Source: Deltaproteobacteria bacterium (GTDB taxonomy: Bacteria; Myxococcota_A; Polyangia; GCA-2747355). Taken from it: a stretch of DNA of 64,000 nucleotides. This document shows positions 16,561-24,845 of this stretch, piece by piece (position 1 is the first letter of the stretch; the number at the start of each line of letters is the position of its first letter). The stretch is taken from the NCBI GenBank assembly GCA_020633415.1, contig JACKDQ010000001.1, forward strand, positions 496,001 to 560,000. The letters run 5' to 3'. The position numbers and the translations under genes were made by a program. Under the pieces are notes generated by a model. It saw nothing but the letters and a program-made list of their open reading frames with translations, did not search any database and had not been told where the DNA came from.

Positions 16561-17256
16561 GTGTTTGAGAGCTACCTTAAGAGCGAGCAAGTCTCTCGGC
16601 GCCGACGTCTGCTAATGATCGGTATGTCGATCGGTGCGCATGCCGTGGCGTTGATCGTCATTTTGTTCTTCTCGCTCTTTTACGTCGACGAATTACCCGA
16701 GCCGGCGGTGATGGTAACCTTCTTTTCGCCCGCGCCGCCGCCACCACCACCACCTCCGCCGCCGAAGCGCGCCGTGAAGCGTATACGGCCCAGGGTGGTT
16801 CAGCCCAAGGCCAGCGAGGTTCAGCCACCGGATAAGCCGCCGCCTGCTCAGCCCGCGAAGCCCGAGCCGCAGGAATCCTCGGCCAGCAAAGAGGGTGGCG
16901 TTGAGGGCGGCGTCGAAGGTGGCGTCGAGGGAAGCGTGGCCACGGCGTCGCGTAGCCGAACAAAGCCACGCTTCGTCAAGCGCCAGGTCGCTGACCAGCT
17001 CAAGCAGTCCGGGGAGATGCCCGAGTACGTGCCCGCTGCGAAGATGGCCGGGATACAGGGTGTGGTGATCGTCAAAGTGTGTATCACCGCTGCTGGGCGC
17101 GTCGACCGGGCGCGGACCAAGATTCTCAAAGGTATCGAAGTGCTCAACGAGGAAGTGCTCTCCAAGGTTCATGGCTGGCGCTATCGTCCGTACATGGCCG
17201 ATGGCCAGCCCGTACCGATCTGCTTTCCCGTGCGCTTTGTCTTTCGACTGCAATGA
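16561..17256 (+). CDS. TonB-family energy transducer
   Basis: A 231-residue protein with one N-terminal membrane segment (about residues 17-41), a periplasmic proline run of ten residues at about 59-68, a Lys/Pro/Glu-rich linker and a C-terminal TonB domain. The domain shows GIQGVVIVKVCITAAGRVD and, near the end, VHGWRYRPYMADGQPV, both standard TonB_C marks. It would carry proton-motive energy from the ExbB-ExbD complex across the periplasm. Start is GTG at 16561. The linker contains a threefold GGVE repeat. Confidence 0.9.
   Translation: MFESYLKSEQVSRRRRLLMIGMSIGAHAVALIVILFFSLFYVDELPEPAVMVTFFSPAPPPPPPPPPPKRAVKRIRPRVVQPKASEVQPPDKPPPAQPAKPEPQESSASKEGGVEGGVEGGVEGSVATASRSRTKPRFVKRQVADQLKQSGEMPEYVPAAKMAGIQGVVIVKVCITAAGRVDRARTKILKGIEVLNEEVLSKVHGWRYRPYMADGQPVPICFPVRFVFRLQ
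16894..16929 (+). repeat. In-frame 12-base tandem repeat in the TonB-like gene
   Basis: Three copies of a 12-base unit encoding GGVE, slightly diverged at third positions (GTT/GTC, GAG/GAA). It lies in the periplasmic linker. Confidence 0.8.
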
Positions 17257-17265
17257 GGAACGAAG

Positions 17266-17940
17266 ATGTCATTTGATCTGATCACCGTATTTGGCGAAGC
17301 GGGCATCGTGGGCAAGGGCGTGCTCATCGTGCTGGCCTTGATGTCGATCTATTCGCTCTCGCTGGCCGTTGAGCGGGCGTTGCGCTATCGGCGAGCCGGA
17401 CAGCTTTCGCGTCAGTACGTCGCGAAGTTGGAGCAGTCACTCGCCACGGATAACTTGGCGGATGCGGTTGCCGAGTCGAAGAATTTCCCCCAGAGTCCGC
17501 TTGCCCAAGTCGTTGGTGCTGCCGCCGAGACGTATCTGACAGGTGTGCGCGAGATCGGCGAGGGTCGCAGTGGTGTGGATCTGGTCGAAGCGCTTGACCG
17601 TACATTGGAACGGGTGCGCGATCGCCAGCTCTCGCGACTCAAACGGGGGCTCAGTAGCCTCGCCACGGTTGGTTCGACCGCACCGTTTGTTGGACTGTTC
17701 GGTACCGTTGTTGGGATCATCAAAGCTTTTACGTCGATGTCTGCCAGTGGCTCCGGCGGCCTAGCGGCTGTGTCGGCTGATATCGCCGAAGCGTTGGTTG
17801 CCACAGGGCTGGGGCTCTTTGTCGCAATTCCTGCGGTTGCCCTCTACAACATGCTCAACAACCGCGTCGAAGAATTCGTCGTCGACATTAATGATGTATC
17901 GGGTGAGCTCGTTGCCTACGTGCTGCGACGCGGTCACTAG
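17266..17940 (+). CDS. MotA/TolQ/ExbB-family proton channel protein
   Basis: A 224-residue inner-membrane protein with three membrane helices: about 18-38 (VLIVLALMSIYSLSLAVERAL), about 130-150 (TVGSTAPFVGLFGTVVGIIKAF, the family signature) and about 170-192 (ATGLGLFVAIPAVALYNML). It forms the channel with ExbD-type proteins and energises TonB. It begins nine bases after the TonB-like gene and is followed by two ExbD genes, the same one-Q, two-R arrangement as Agl motors of Myxococcus. Confidence 0.93.
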   Translation: MSFDLITVFGEAGIVGKGVLIVLALMSIYSLSLAVERALRYRRAGQLSRQYVAKLEQSLATDNLADAVAESKNFPQSPLAQVVGAAAETYLTGVREIGEGRSGVDLVEALDRTLERVRDRQLSRLKRGLSSLATVGSTAPFVGLFGTVVGIIKAFTSMSASGSGGLAAVSADIAEALVATGLGLFVAIPAVALYNMLNNRVEEFVVDINDVSGELVAYVLRRGH

Positions 17941-17952
17941 GTGCGCTGAGCG

Positions 17953-18438
17953 ATGGCCGATAGCAGCAAACAGATCGCCCGCGAAGGTGCCAGTCGCCGC
18001 AGGCTGCGCCGCCAACGGCAAAGCGCCGCGAAAAAGGGCGTGGGGCGCCCGACGAGCGAGATCAACGTCACGCCGTTTGTCGACGTGGTCTTGGTGCTAT
18101 TGATCATCTTTATGGTCGTCACGCCGATGTTGCAGCGTGGTGTCGACGTGCTCTTGCCGATCACCGATCATCATGCGGCCCAGCGCGATACCGGCAAGCA
18201 GTTGATCATCTCGGTACGCGAGAATGGCCAGCTTTTTTTCGGGCGTGATGCGGTCAACGATGCGCAGCTCTCGGTGCGTTTGCGCGAGCGATTGAGCCAG
18301 CAGCCGCAGCCACCGGTGTTCCTCAAAGGTGACCGCCGGCTGAAATTCAAGACCGTCCGTCGGATTATGGAGATCTGTCAGCGCGCTGGAGCGCGCGGCG
18401 TTGCGCTAGCCACCGAAGGTCGCAAAGGGGGCAGCTGA
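17953..18438 (+). CDS. ExbD/TolR-family protein (first copy)
   Basis: A 161-residue protein with a basic cytoplasmic N-terminus of about 30 residues, one membrane helix starting INVTPFVDVVLVLLIIFMVV with the conserved proton-carrying Asp in FVDVV, and a periplasmic domain. It pairs with the upstream ExbB-like protein. The stop overlaps the next start (TGATG), so translation is coupled. Confidence 0.93.
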   Translation: MADSSKQIAREGASRRRLRRQRQSAAKKGVGRPTSEINVTPFVDVVLVLLIIFMVVTPMLQRGVDVLLPITDHHAAQRDTGKQLIISVRENGQLFFGRDAVNDAQLSVRLRERLSQQPQPPVFLKGDRRLKFKTVRRIMEICQRAGARGVALATEGRKGGS

Positions 18439-18848
18439 TGGGGATGGATCTAGGCGGCAGCTCAGGCGGTCCAAAGAACGAGATCAACGTCACGCCGTTT
18501 GTTGACGTGGTCTTGGTGCTGTTGATCATCTTCATGGTGCTCACGCCGGTGGTGCTCAAAGAGATCGGCGTGATCATCCCGCGCAAAGCGGACGAAGAGG
18601 TCACGCAGGATATCGCAGCGCAGCAACTGGTGCTGCACATCAAGCACAAGGGCGACCTTGCACTCAATGGTCAACCGATCGCGCGCAACGCGCTCGCTGC
18701 GCGATTGCGTGGGCTGATGGCCCAGCGTCGCGAGCGTTTACTGTTTGTCCGCGTCGCAGACGGCGTCAACTATGGCGATGCCGTCGATGTTTTGGATCTT
18801 TGCCGCGGCGCCGGTGTTCGGGTGTTGGGGATGACCACCAGCCGCTAG
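18438..18848 (+). CDS. ExbD/TolR-family protein (second copy)
   Basis: A 136-residue ExbD/TolR protein. The helix NEINVTPFVDVVLVLLIIF is almost identical to that of the first copy, even in DNA, while the periplasmic parts differ, so the two probably form a heteromeric stator with the ExbB-like protein. The second copy lacks the long basic N-terminal tail. It ends the operon; its stop overlaps the stop of the convergent protease gene (CTAG at 18845-18848). Confidence 0.93.
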   Translation: MGMDLGGSSGGPKNEINVTPFVDVVLVLLIIFMVLTPVVLKEIGVIIPRKADEEVTQDIAAQQLVLHIKHKGDLALNGQPIARNALAARLRGLMAQRRERLLFVRVADGVNYGDAVDVLDLCRGAGVRVLGMTTSR

Positions 18849-21733
18849 GGCAATAGGGTTAGTCGCTTTAGCAGTTGTGGCGCGTTCTTTTCGAGGTCGG
18901 CGACGATCGCGTTGATCGGGATCGCCGAAGCGACGTCGAGGGGTAGCTCGCCATAGACCTGCTGTTGATTGTTGGTCTCTGTCTCTTTGGGACCTCCCCA
19001 GTTCAAGGCGACGATCGCGCCTTGCTGATCGAGCACAGGGCTACCGCTGCTGCCGGGCAATGTAGCGGTGTACAAGCGGATCGAGGGTTTGCCGCGGCGG
19101 CCGCCGCGTTCTTCGACCACGCCCTTGTTCACCTCGGTGGCCTGGGCGATCATCTTCACGGCGAGTGAGGTCTCGGCCGTCCAACGCGGGTTGTTGTCGG
19201 GGGACTGTTCGCTGTAGGCGTCGAGATAGAGCCCAAAGTGTTTGGGCACGGCGGCGAGCGATTGGAAGTGGTAGGGCAGATGTCGCAAGGCGGGGTAGCC
19301 GATCACGTTGAGTTTTGCGCCGGCCTTGACCTTGCTCGCGCGCAGCTTGAGCGGCGCGATCTGTTGGGGAAAGTCGGTTGGGAGTGCGACCTCAACCAGG
19401 GCTACATCGAGTCGCGGGTTGCGGTAGACGACGTTGCGGAACCTTGCGACCCAGGCCCGCGTGCCATCTTCGAAGCGCACGTCGCGACGTTTGAGTGGCT
19501 CGTTGTCGGCTTGAGCAAGCGGTGCGTCGTCCTTCTCGTCGTAGATCGTGTGGTAGTTGGTTAAGACCCAGCCGAGATTGCCGTCGCGCATCACCAGCGC
19601 AGCGGTGCCGGTGGCCCCGGTATGTCGCAGGTCGTTGGCGATCTCCGAAGCGTTGCTGGAGAACAGCGCGCCGACCGCTAGCGCAGCGGGTTGGAGCGCG
19701 TGCCGCAGCTTGCTAAGCGAGTGCCGGCCGGCTTTGCCGCTGTTGATCAGCTTGGTCAACAGCCCGGGGAGCTCGGGCAGCCCTTCAAAGGCGGGAATGC
19801 CGTGGAGCGGGTGCATCCGGTGGTGAACGTTGCTCTGAAAGCTGATCTGCTTGTCGCGCAGTTCGGCGAGTTGCTTTGCGCTCTTGATCAGCCGCTCGTT
19901 ATTCAGCGTGATCGCGCGTTGGCGCGACCCGGCAACCTTGTTCACTGCGGCGACAAAGCGCGCCTCGGCCGTCGTCGAGACGCGCTGATTCTTTAGGTCG
20001 ACGGTCAGGTAGTGGGTGCCGCGACGATCGCCACGAGCCACCCAGAGTTGGCCGATCAACGTTTCTTTACTGGCGAAATAGAGCGTCAGCTTGGCCTGGC
20101 GATCGGCGGCGGTGCCTAGCCTAAGTCGATATACCCCCGCGGTACTGAGCCTGTCGGTGCTGTCGGTCTTCAATCGCGCATCGGCGGTTAGCCAGCGAGC
20201 AGCAAGTTGGGGAAACTTTTCAGCGATATGCTGCTGGATCAGTCTTTCGAGGGTTGGCAGGTGACTCGGCAATCCGTGTTGTCGGTAGAGGCGGACGAAA
20301 TCGAAGGGGCTGATCGCTTGCGGCTGCAGGATGCCATCGCGCGGGTAAAACAGCTGCAGCTGGGGCGGCGTCCAAGTGTCTGTGCTGAGTTCGGTTTGCC
20401 GCGCGACCAGGTAGCTACCGTCGTCGAGTTGATGCGCACGGATCGTCAATCGCTTGTACGGGTGGCCGTTGATAGGCGTGATCTCTTGGTGATAGATCGC
20501 CGGATCAGTGGTGGCCCACAGGCGGATGCGTGTTTTGTCGTGCAGCGCTTGGTTGGGTAGCTCGGGAGCGATCGCGGCGCTGTGCGCCTCGACAAAACGC
20601 TCGAGGGTTCGCGCGCTAGCGTTGACATTGAACGTGGTCTTCAGTTGGCGCAAAAATGCGACTTCGCTGAGCGGTGTGACGCGCGTCGTACCGTCGCGAT
20701 AGTGGGCGATCGCGTGAGCGTAGCGGGTTGTCGCCTGACGCCGACCAGCTGGACCCGCATTGGTGCTCGTTTCCAGCAGCAGCGTTTCGCTATTGATGCG
20801 GTAGCTACTGGTCCGCAAAAACACCTCGCCGTCGCCGAGGTTCCAGCTGTGGGTCAGCACATCGGCCGGCGCCTTGGCGTCGTAATGGACCTTGTGGGCA
20901 AAGCGTTCCTCGATCCTCACGCCCTCTGGTGGTATCAGCTCGCTCAGACGAAATCCGTTGGGGTGGTGCAGACGCCGGCTTAACGCTAAGAACTCGTTCC
21001 GCGTATGAGCTGGCGAATGGCCGGGTTGGTCGGCGCGTCCGGCCAGGGTGCGGAGGTCGATCGCCTGATACTGCTTGAGCAGCGCTTCGTATCGCGTTTG
21101 ATCGAGCGTCTGAATGACCAGCGGATACTGCTTAGCGACTTCCGGTTTGTCTGCTGAGCGCCGCTTGTCTGACTTGTTTTCCCAGTGCAGAAAGAACGCG
21201 CTCTCGACGACCTTGTTCTCGATCAGCACGTCGGTTCGGCCGAGCTCCTTACCGTTCGGCAGTAGTCGACGTGTGGTGCGCACCTCGGCGCCGTTGACGA
21301 TCGCGTGGGTCTCGGGGTCGATTACGTCGGCCAGCGGGTGGGTCTCGATGATCAGATCGGGTCCGCGTTCGGTGCGCTTTTCCCAGGTCTTGTCGATATA
21401 CCCGCTGTATTTATTCAACAGGTGAAGCTGGTGGATCTCGTGATCGCGAAAGGTGAACGGATCGACGCGCTGCACTTGCTGCTTGCCGCTAGGGTCGCGG
21501 TAGATGATCCGCATGTTCTGGCGCTCCATCGTCCAGCCGCTCTGAAAGCGAAAGATCCGGCTGGTGAGGTCGGCTCCCGGTGTGAGCACACCGCGCTTGA
21601 CCTGCTTTTCGCCAAGACCCATTTGCGCCATTTGCTGCTCGAGATTGCCGGCGATGCGCCGGAAGCGATGTGCCGAAGCGGGCACCGTGTTCAACAGTGC
21701 CAAGCAGATCATCAATGAACGCGCGCAGCTCAC
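18845..21733 (-). CDS. Exported 962-residue protein with C-terminal trypsin-fold protease domain
   Basis: A large secreted protein. After the signal peptide (LMICLALLNTVPASA) come about 650 residues that I do not recognise, with beta-rich blocks, then from about residue 700 a chymotrypsin-like serine protease domain. The triad is in place: H728 (VLTNYHT), D776 (RLDVALVEV) and S896 (GSSGSPV), with an SGSP rather than SGGP end, as in HtrA-like and S7-like bacterial proteases that target a limited set of substrates. The GTG at 21733 has no Shine-Dalgarno; an ATG at 21712 is possible. A sigma-54-type promoter match ends 12 bases upstream. Confidence 0.85.
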   Translation of the reverse strand: MSCARSLMICLALLNTVPASAHRFRRIAGNLEQQMAQMGLGEKQVKRGVLTPGADLTSRIFRFQSGWTMERQNMRIIYRDPSGKQQVQRVDPFTFRDHEIHQLHLLNKYSGYIDKTWEKRTERGPDLIIETHPLADVIDPETHAIVNGAEVRTTRRLLPNGKELGRTDVLIENKVVESAFFLHWENKSDKRRSADKPEVAKQYPLVIQTLDQTRYEALLKQYQAIDLRTLAGRADQPGHSPAHTRNEFLALSRRLHHPNGFRLSELIPPEGVRIEERFAHKVHYDAKAPADVLTHSWNLGDGEVFLRTSSYRINSETLLLETSTNAGPAGRRQATTRYAHAIAHYRDGTTRVTPLSEVAFLRQLKTTFNVNASARTLERFVEAHSAAIAPELPNQALHDKTRIRLWATTDPAIYHQEITPINGHPYKRLTIRAHQLDDGSYLVARQTELSTDTWTPPQLQLFYPRDGILQPQAISPFDFVRLYRQHGLPSHLPTLERLIQQHIAEKFPQLAARWLTADARLKTDSTDRLSTAGVYRLRLGTAADRQAKLTLYFASKETLIGQLWVARGDRRGTHYLTVDLKNQRVSTTAEARFVAAVNKVAGSRQRAITLNNERLIKSAKQLAELRDKQISFQSNVHHRMHPLHGIPAFEGLPELPGLLTKLINSGKAGRHSLSKLRHALQPAALAVGALFSSNASEIANDLRHTGATGTAALVMRDGNLGWVLTNYHTIYDEKDDAPLAQADNEPLKRRDVRFEDGTRAWVARFRNVVYRNPRLDVALVEVALPTDFPQQIAPLKLRASKVKAGAKLNVIGYPALRHLPYHFQSLAAVPKHFGLYLDAYSEQSPDNNPRWTAETSLAVKMIAQATEVNKGVVEERGGRRGKPSIRLYTATLPGSSGSPVLDQQGAIVALNWGGPKETETNNQQQVYGELPLDVASAIPINAIVADLEKNAPQLLKRLTLLP

Positions 21734-21744
21734 GGTTCAGGTCA

Positions 21745-21761
21745 TGCAGGGCCTGTGCCCA
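21745..21761 (-). promoter_or_regulatory. Sigma-54 (-24/-12) promoter candidate for the 962-residue protease gene
   Basis: Minus strand TGGGCACAGGCCCTGCA keeps GGCAC, the 10-base spacing and CTGCA. Predicted transcription start is about 21734, one base before the GTG. Confidence 0.55.
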
Positions 21762-21900
21762 CGGGCTAGATCTCAATGCTCTGCAATATCGAGCGGTTGG
21801 CGAGATGGGCGTTGGCGGTTTGCTGCGTGTAGCGGATAGACTGGAAGGCGGTTGCCGGCTAGGCGAGTTTGGCGCGGCGGCGAAGATGCGGCGTTGTCTA

Positions 21901-21940
21901 GAGGCGCCGTGCGTTGGCTAGCGGTGCCGTGCGTTGGCTA
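21901..21940. repeat. 20-base direct duplication at the 3' end of the 417-residue protein gene
   Basis: Two 20-base units (21901-21920 and 21921-21940) sharing GTGCGTTGGCTA; the second carries the stop codon of the minus-strand gene, so the duplication recreates a second copy of the gene's last bases beyond its stop. Confidence 0.7.
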
Positions 21941-23191
21941 GAGACGCATCGTTGGCATGTCAGCCCGTTGCTCTGGCCACTGGACATCGTTCCACAGCCT
22001 GACCGCTTGGGCGCGGCCGACCAATTCGCTGTCGTTGTCAGTGTCGCAGAGATCGAGCACCGCACGTGCCGCGTAGGGGTCGACGGCGACCAGCGGATTG
22101 AGCACCGTGTCGATCATCACCGTTAGCGGAGTTTGGAGGATCTCACAGGCCAAGTCGGCTGCTGCTTCGCCGTTGAGCTGGCGGACCAACGCTGCCGCGT
22201 CGTGGATGTCGGGTGCAATCCCTTGACGTCCATTGAGCAGCGCGCGATCGGCCGATGGTGCGCGCTTGCGCACCCACTGATGACACGATCCAGGCGTATC
22301 GGAAAACAATCGCAACAGCTCGCGCGAGAGTTTGGCTACGTTGATCCAGGCGGTTGCTGCAGCGAGGGCACGTCCACCCATGCGTACGCCCATTTCCGCC
22401 AGCGGGATTACCGCTGCGCTGTTGACGCCATCGATCGCGACCAGTTCGAGCGCCGCCGCTGTCCAACCGCCGCGAGCCGAAGCTAGCAGTCGCAGTAGCG
22501 TACGATCGGGCACCGGATTGAGCCGCAGTAAGTAGAGCAGTGGTGCCGGGTCGCGAGGCATCTTGGCCAGCGCCAGGTCGATCAGCTGCTCGTCCTGCAG
22601 CCCCGATCGGCCAAGGACCGCCCACTCCTCGGCCCGCGTCGGCGGCAGTTGGTGGAGCAGCTGGACGTAATCGGACAGACAGCCCTGGTTTCCGAGCCAA
22701 GTCATGATCGTCAGTCGGCGCACGTCGGCCGAACGCAGCAGCGCTGCGACCAGCGGTTTGGCGTCTGCGCGTTTGACCCAGCCGTTATCCGCTTCGTTGA
22801 GCACGTACAGCAGCAGCAATCCGCGACTGTCATCGCTGCCTGGCAAATGCGCGAGGAGGTGCTCGACCAACTCAGAGCCCATTTTCTCGGCGAGGGCCAC
22901 CAACAATTCCCCGGAGAAGCGTGCGCCGGCCAATTGAATCGTGTGTTCGATCTTTTGCTCATCTTTGGCGATCAGCGCTGCGGCTTCGCTGAAGGTCTGC
23001 AAATCGGGGTGAAAGGTTTGGCCGAGTTGGTACCCCTGGCTCGAGAGCACGTGCGGCGCCAAACACTGTCGCCATTCGTTGGAGGCCAATAGCTCAAGAA
23101 AGGCAGCACGGCGCTGATCGCGGTTTTCGGCGCTAAGCATCGTGTCGAGCAGTTCCCCCGAACGGCCGACCTTTGTCTCCTCATCACCCAT
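21938..23191 (-). CDS. Alpha-helical repeat protein of unknown function, 417 residues
   Basis: I do not recognise the family. The protein is soluble, rich in Ala and Leu, and looks like an array of helical pairs of HEAT or similar type: LLVALAEKMGSELVEHLLAHL, PLVAALLRSADVRRLTIMTWLG, LLYLLRLNPVPDRTLLRLL. There is no signal peptide in the version starting at 23191; the upstream part of the open frame to 23365 is Arg/Pro-rich and looks non-coding. A -10 box TACAAT lies seven bases before the ATG, so the gene may have its own leaderless promoter though it follows the GH57 gene by 55 bases on the same strand. Confidence 0.75.
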   Translation of the reverse strand: MGDEETKVGRSGELLDTMLSAENRDQRRAAFLELLASNEWRQCLAPHVLSSQGYQLGQTFHPDLQTFSEAAALIAKDEQKIEHTIQLAGARFSGELLVALAEKMGSELVEHLLAHLPGSDDSRGLLLLYVLNEADNGWVKRADAKPLVAALLRSADVRRLTIMTWLGNQGCLSDYVQLLHQLPPTRAEEWAVLGRSGLQDEQLIDLALAKMPRDPAPLLYLLRLNPVPDRTLLRLLASARGGWTAAALELVAIDGVNSAAVIPLAEMGVRMGGRALAAATAWINVAKLSRELLRLFSDTPGSCHQWVRKRAPSADRALLNGRQGIAPDIHDAAALVRQLNGEAAADLACEILQTPLTVMIDTVLNPLVAVDPYAARAVLDLCDTDNDSELVGRAQAVRLWNDVQWPEQRADMPTMRL

Positions 23192-23198
23192 GGCACCG

Positions 23199-23204
23199 AT
23201 TGTA
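23199..23204 (-). promoter_or_regulatory. -10 box for a probable leaderless transcript
   Basis: Minus strand TACAAT, seven bases, then the ATG at 23191. No Shine-Dalgarno sequence. Confidence 0.42.
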
Positions 23205-23246
23205 GCCGTGGGCCGGCGCGGAATCCAGCGGTGGTTCTCGACCCTG

Positions 23247-24845
23247 TTAGAGGTACACCTGAGGGTCCAAAGCGGGGAAAATCGGGCTGAGCGCGGCGAT
23301 TTCGTCCAATCGCTCGAGGCGAAAGGCCGCTGAGACCGTACCGTCGGGGGCCAGCGCCGCCCCAAGCTCGTTAAACCGGGCCAAGTGGTTGCGGGTCCGG
23401 GTCACGGCGTACTCGACGACGGTATTGCTCTTGATGATAAAGGCCCAGTCGCTGGCCTGGGCGAGCAGCAATTCGCGTGCGGCTTGAGCGGCCAGCGGGC
23501 GGGTCTGCCGATGTCGTACGCCGTGAGCGGCGATTTGGCGCATTTGCTCGGCGGCGTGATGCAGCTGCGGATAGATCCAGGCATTGGACTCGTTGAGCCA
23601 GAAGTCGTTGTAGCCGTTTTCTCCCCAGCTCGATTCGGCGATTGCGGCGACCGCATGGGTGTGGTGAGCGCGCAAATAGTCCTGTAGGGCGATCGTCTTC
23701 AGCCCGCACTGCGCGGCGGTGCGAAAGACGGCTTCGAGCCACCACGGGCCTTCGAACCACCAATGGCCGAACAGCTCGGCGTCGTAGGGGGCGACGATTT
23801 GCGGCGGTACCTTGGCAGGCGGTTGCTGGCGGAGCGCCGCGAGTCGCTTGTCGACGAAGTCTGCGGCGTGTTCTTTTGCGCGGGCCATCGCCTGCTCAGG
23901 TTGGTAGGGACGCTTCTCGTCGGTGTCGCCGGTGATCGCCCAGTATTTTAGACTACTCGGGCGGCGGGCCTCGCCCTGACGAAAGAGCGGCGTCAGCTGG
24001 TCGTCGCGCAGTTCGTAGCCGATGTCGCGGTAGAAGTCGCGGTAATGCGGGTCGCAGGGGTAGCCGACTTCACGGCTCCAAACATCGACTGATGAGGCTG
24101 CATCGCGGGCAAAAGCGGCCACGCCGGCCTCGGTGAACACGGGGGCGGTGTAGCCGCGCGGCGGTTTGGGTCTGGCAAGCGTGAAGGCGTGTGTATCGAC
24201 GACGAAGTAGCGCAGGTCGAGTCGCCGCAGCTCCTGCTCCAACCCCGGATAGTAGCCGCATTCCGGTAGCCAGATCCCTCGTGGCCGTCGACCAAACCGG
24301 TGTTGGTAATGCTCGACAGCGATCGTTAACTGAGCTCGCACCGCGTGCGGTGGATGGCGCAGCAGCGGCAAGTAGCCGTGGGTTGCGGCACAAGTCATCA
24401 AGTCGAGATGACCCGCGGTCTGCAGCCTTGCGAAGGCGCCGATGATATCGCCGTCGGTTGCTCGCCAGACTTGCTCGACGAGGTCAAGGCGCTGCGCGTA
24501 GAACTGCACGACCTGTTGTAGCCGATGATCGGCGCGAGTTCGCAACAGCTCCTTTCGGATCAGCTGCCGGAGCCCATCGAGATGCCGGCGATAACGCTGG
24601 CGCAGCAGTGCGTCATCGAGCATCGAGATCAGCGTCGGACTGAGCACGAGGCTTAGCGAAAATGGGACGACGTCGCGCTGTAGCCGTTCAAAGGCGACGA
24701 GTAACGGGATGTAGCACTCGGTAAGTGCTTCAAACAGCCACTCTTCCTCGACGAAAAACTCGTGCTCAGGGTGTCGGACGTAGGGAAGATGCCCGTGCAG
24801 TACAAACGAGAGGTAGCCGGGGTTAGGGCTGACGGTTGGCCTCAT
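23247..24845 (-). CDS. GH57-family 1,4-alpha-glucan branching enzyme (DUF1957-type)
   Basis: A cytoplasmic glycosidase of 532 residues that would form alpha-1,6 branches in glycogen-like glucan. GH57 marks are present: HGHLPYVRHPE near the start, catalytic nucleophile E195 in GIWLPECGYYPG, and the acid/base region VAPYDAELFGHWWFEGP with D355. The C-terminal helical part (about 400-532) contains WGENGYNDFWLN and is typical of the branching-enzyme subgroup. The ATG at 24845 gives the normal family N-terminus; the first 23 bases overlap the end of the DUF4912 gene, so the two are probably co-translated. Confidence 0.93.
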   Translation of the reverse strand: MRPTVSPNPGYLSFVLHGHLPYVRHPEHEFFVEEEWLFEALTECYIPLLVAFERLQRDVVPFSLSLVLSPTLISMLDDALLRQRYRRHLDGLRQLIRKELLRTRADHRLQQVVQFYAQRLDLVEQVWRATDGDIIGAFARLQTAGHLDLMTCAATHGYLPLLRHPPHAVRAQLTIAVEHYQHRFGRRPRGIWLPECGYYPGLEQELRRLDLRYFVVDTHAFTLARPKPPRGYTAPVFTEAGVAAFARDAASSVDVWSREVGYPCDPHYRDFYRDIGYELRDDQLTPLFRQGEARRPSSLKYWAITGDTDEKRPYQPEQAMARAKEHAADFVDKRLAALRQQPPAKVPPQIVAPYDAELFGHWWFEGPWWLEAVFRTAAQCGLKTIALQDYLRAHHTHAVAAIAESSWGENGYNDFWLNESNAWIYPQLHHAAEQMRQIAAHGVRHRQTRPLAAQAARELLLAQASDWAFIIKSNTVVEYAVTRTRNHLARFNELGAALAPDGTVSAAFRLERLDEIAALSPIFPALDPQVYL

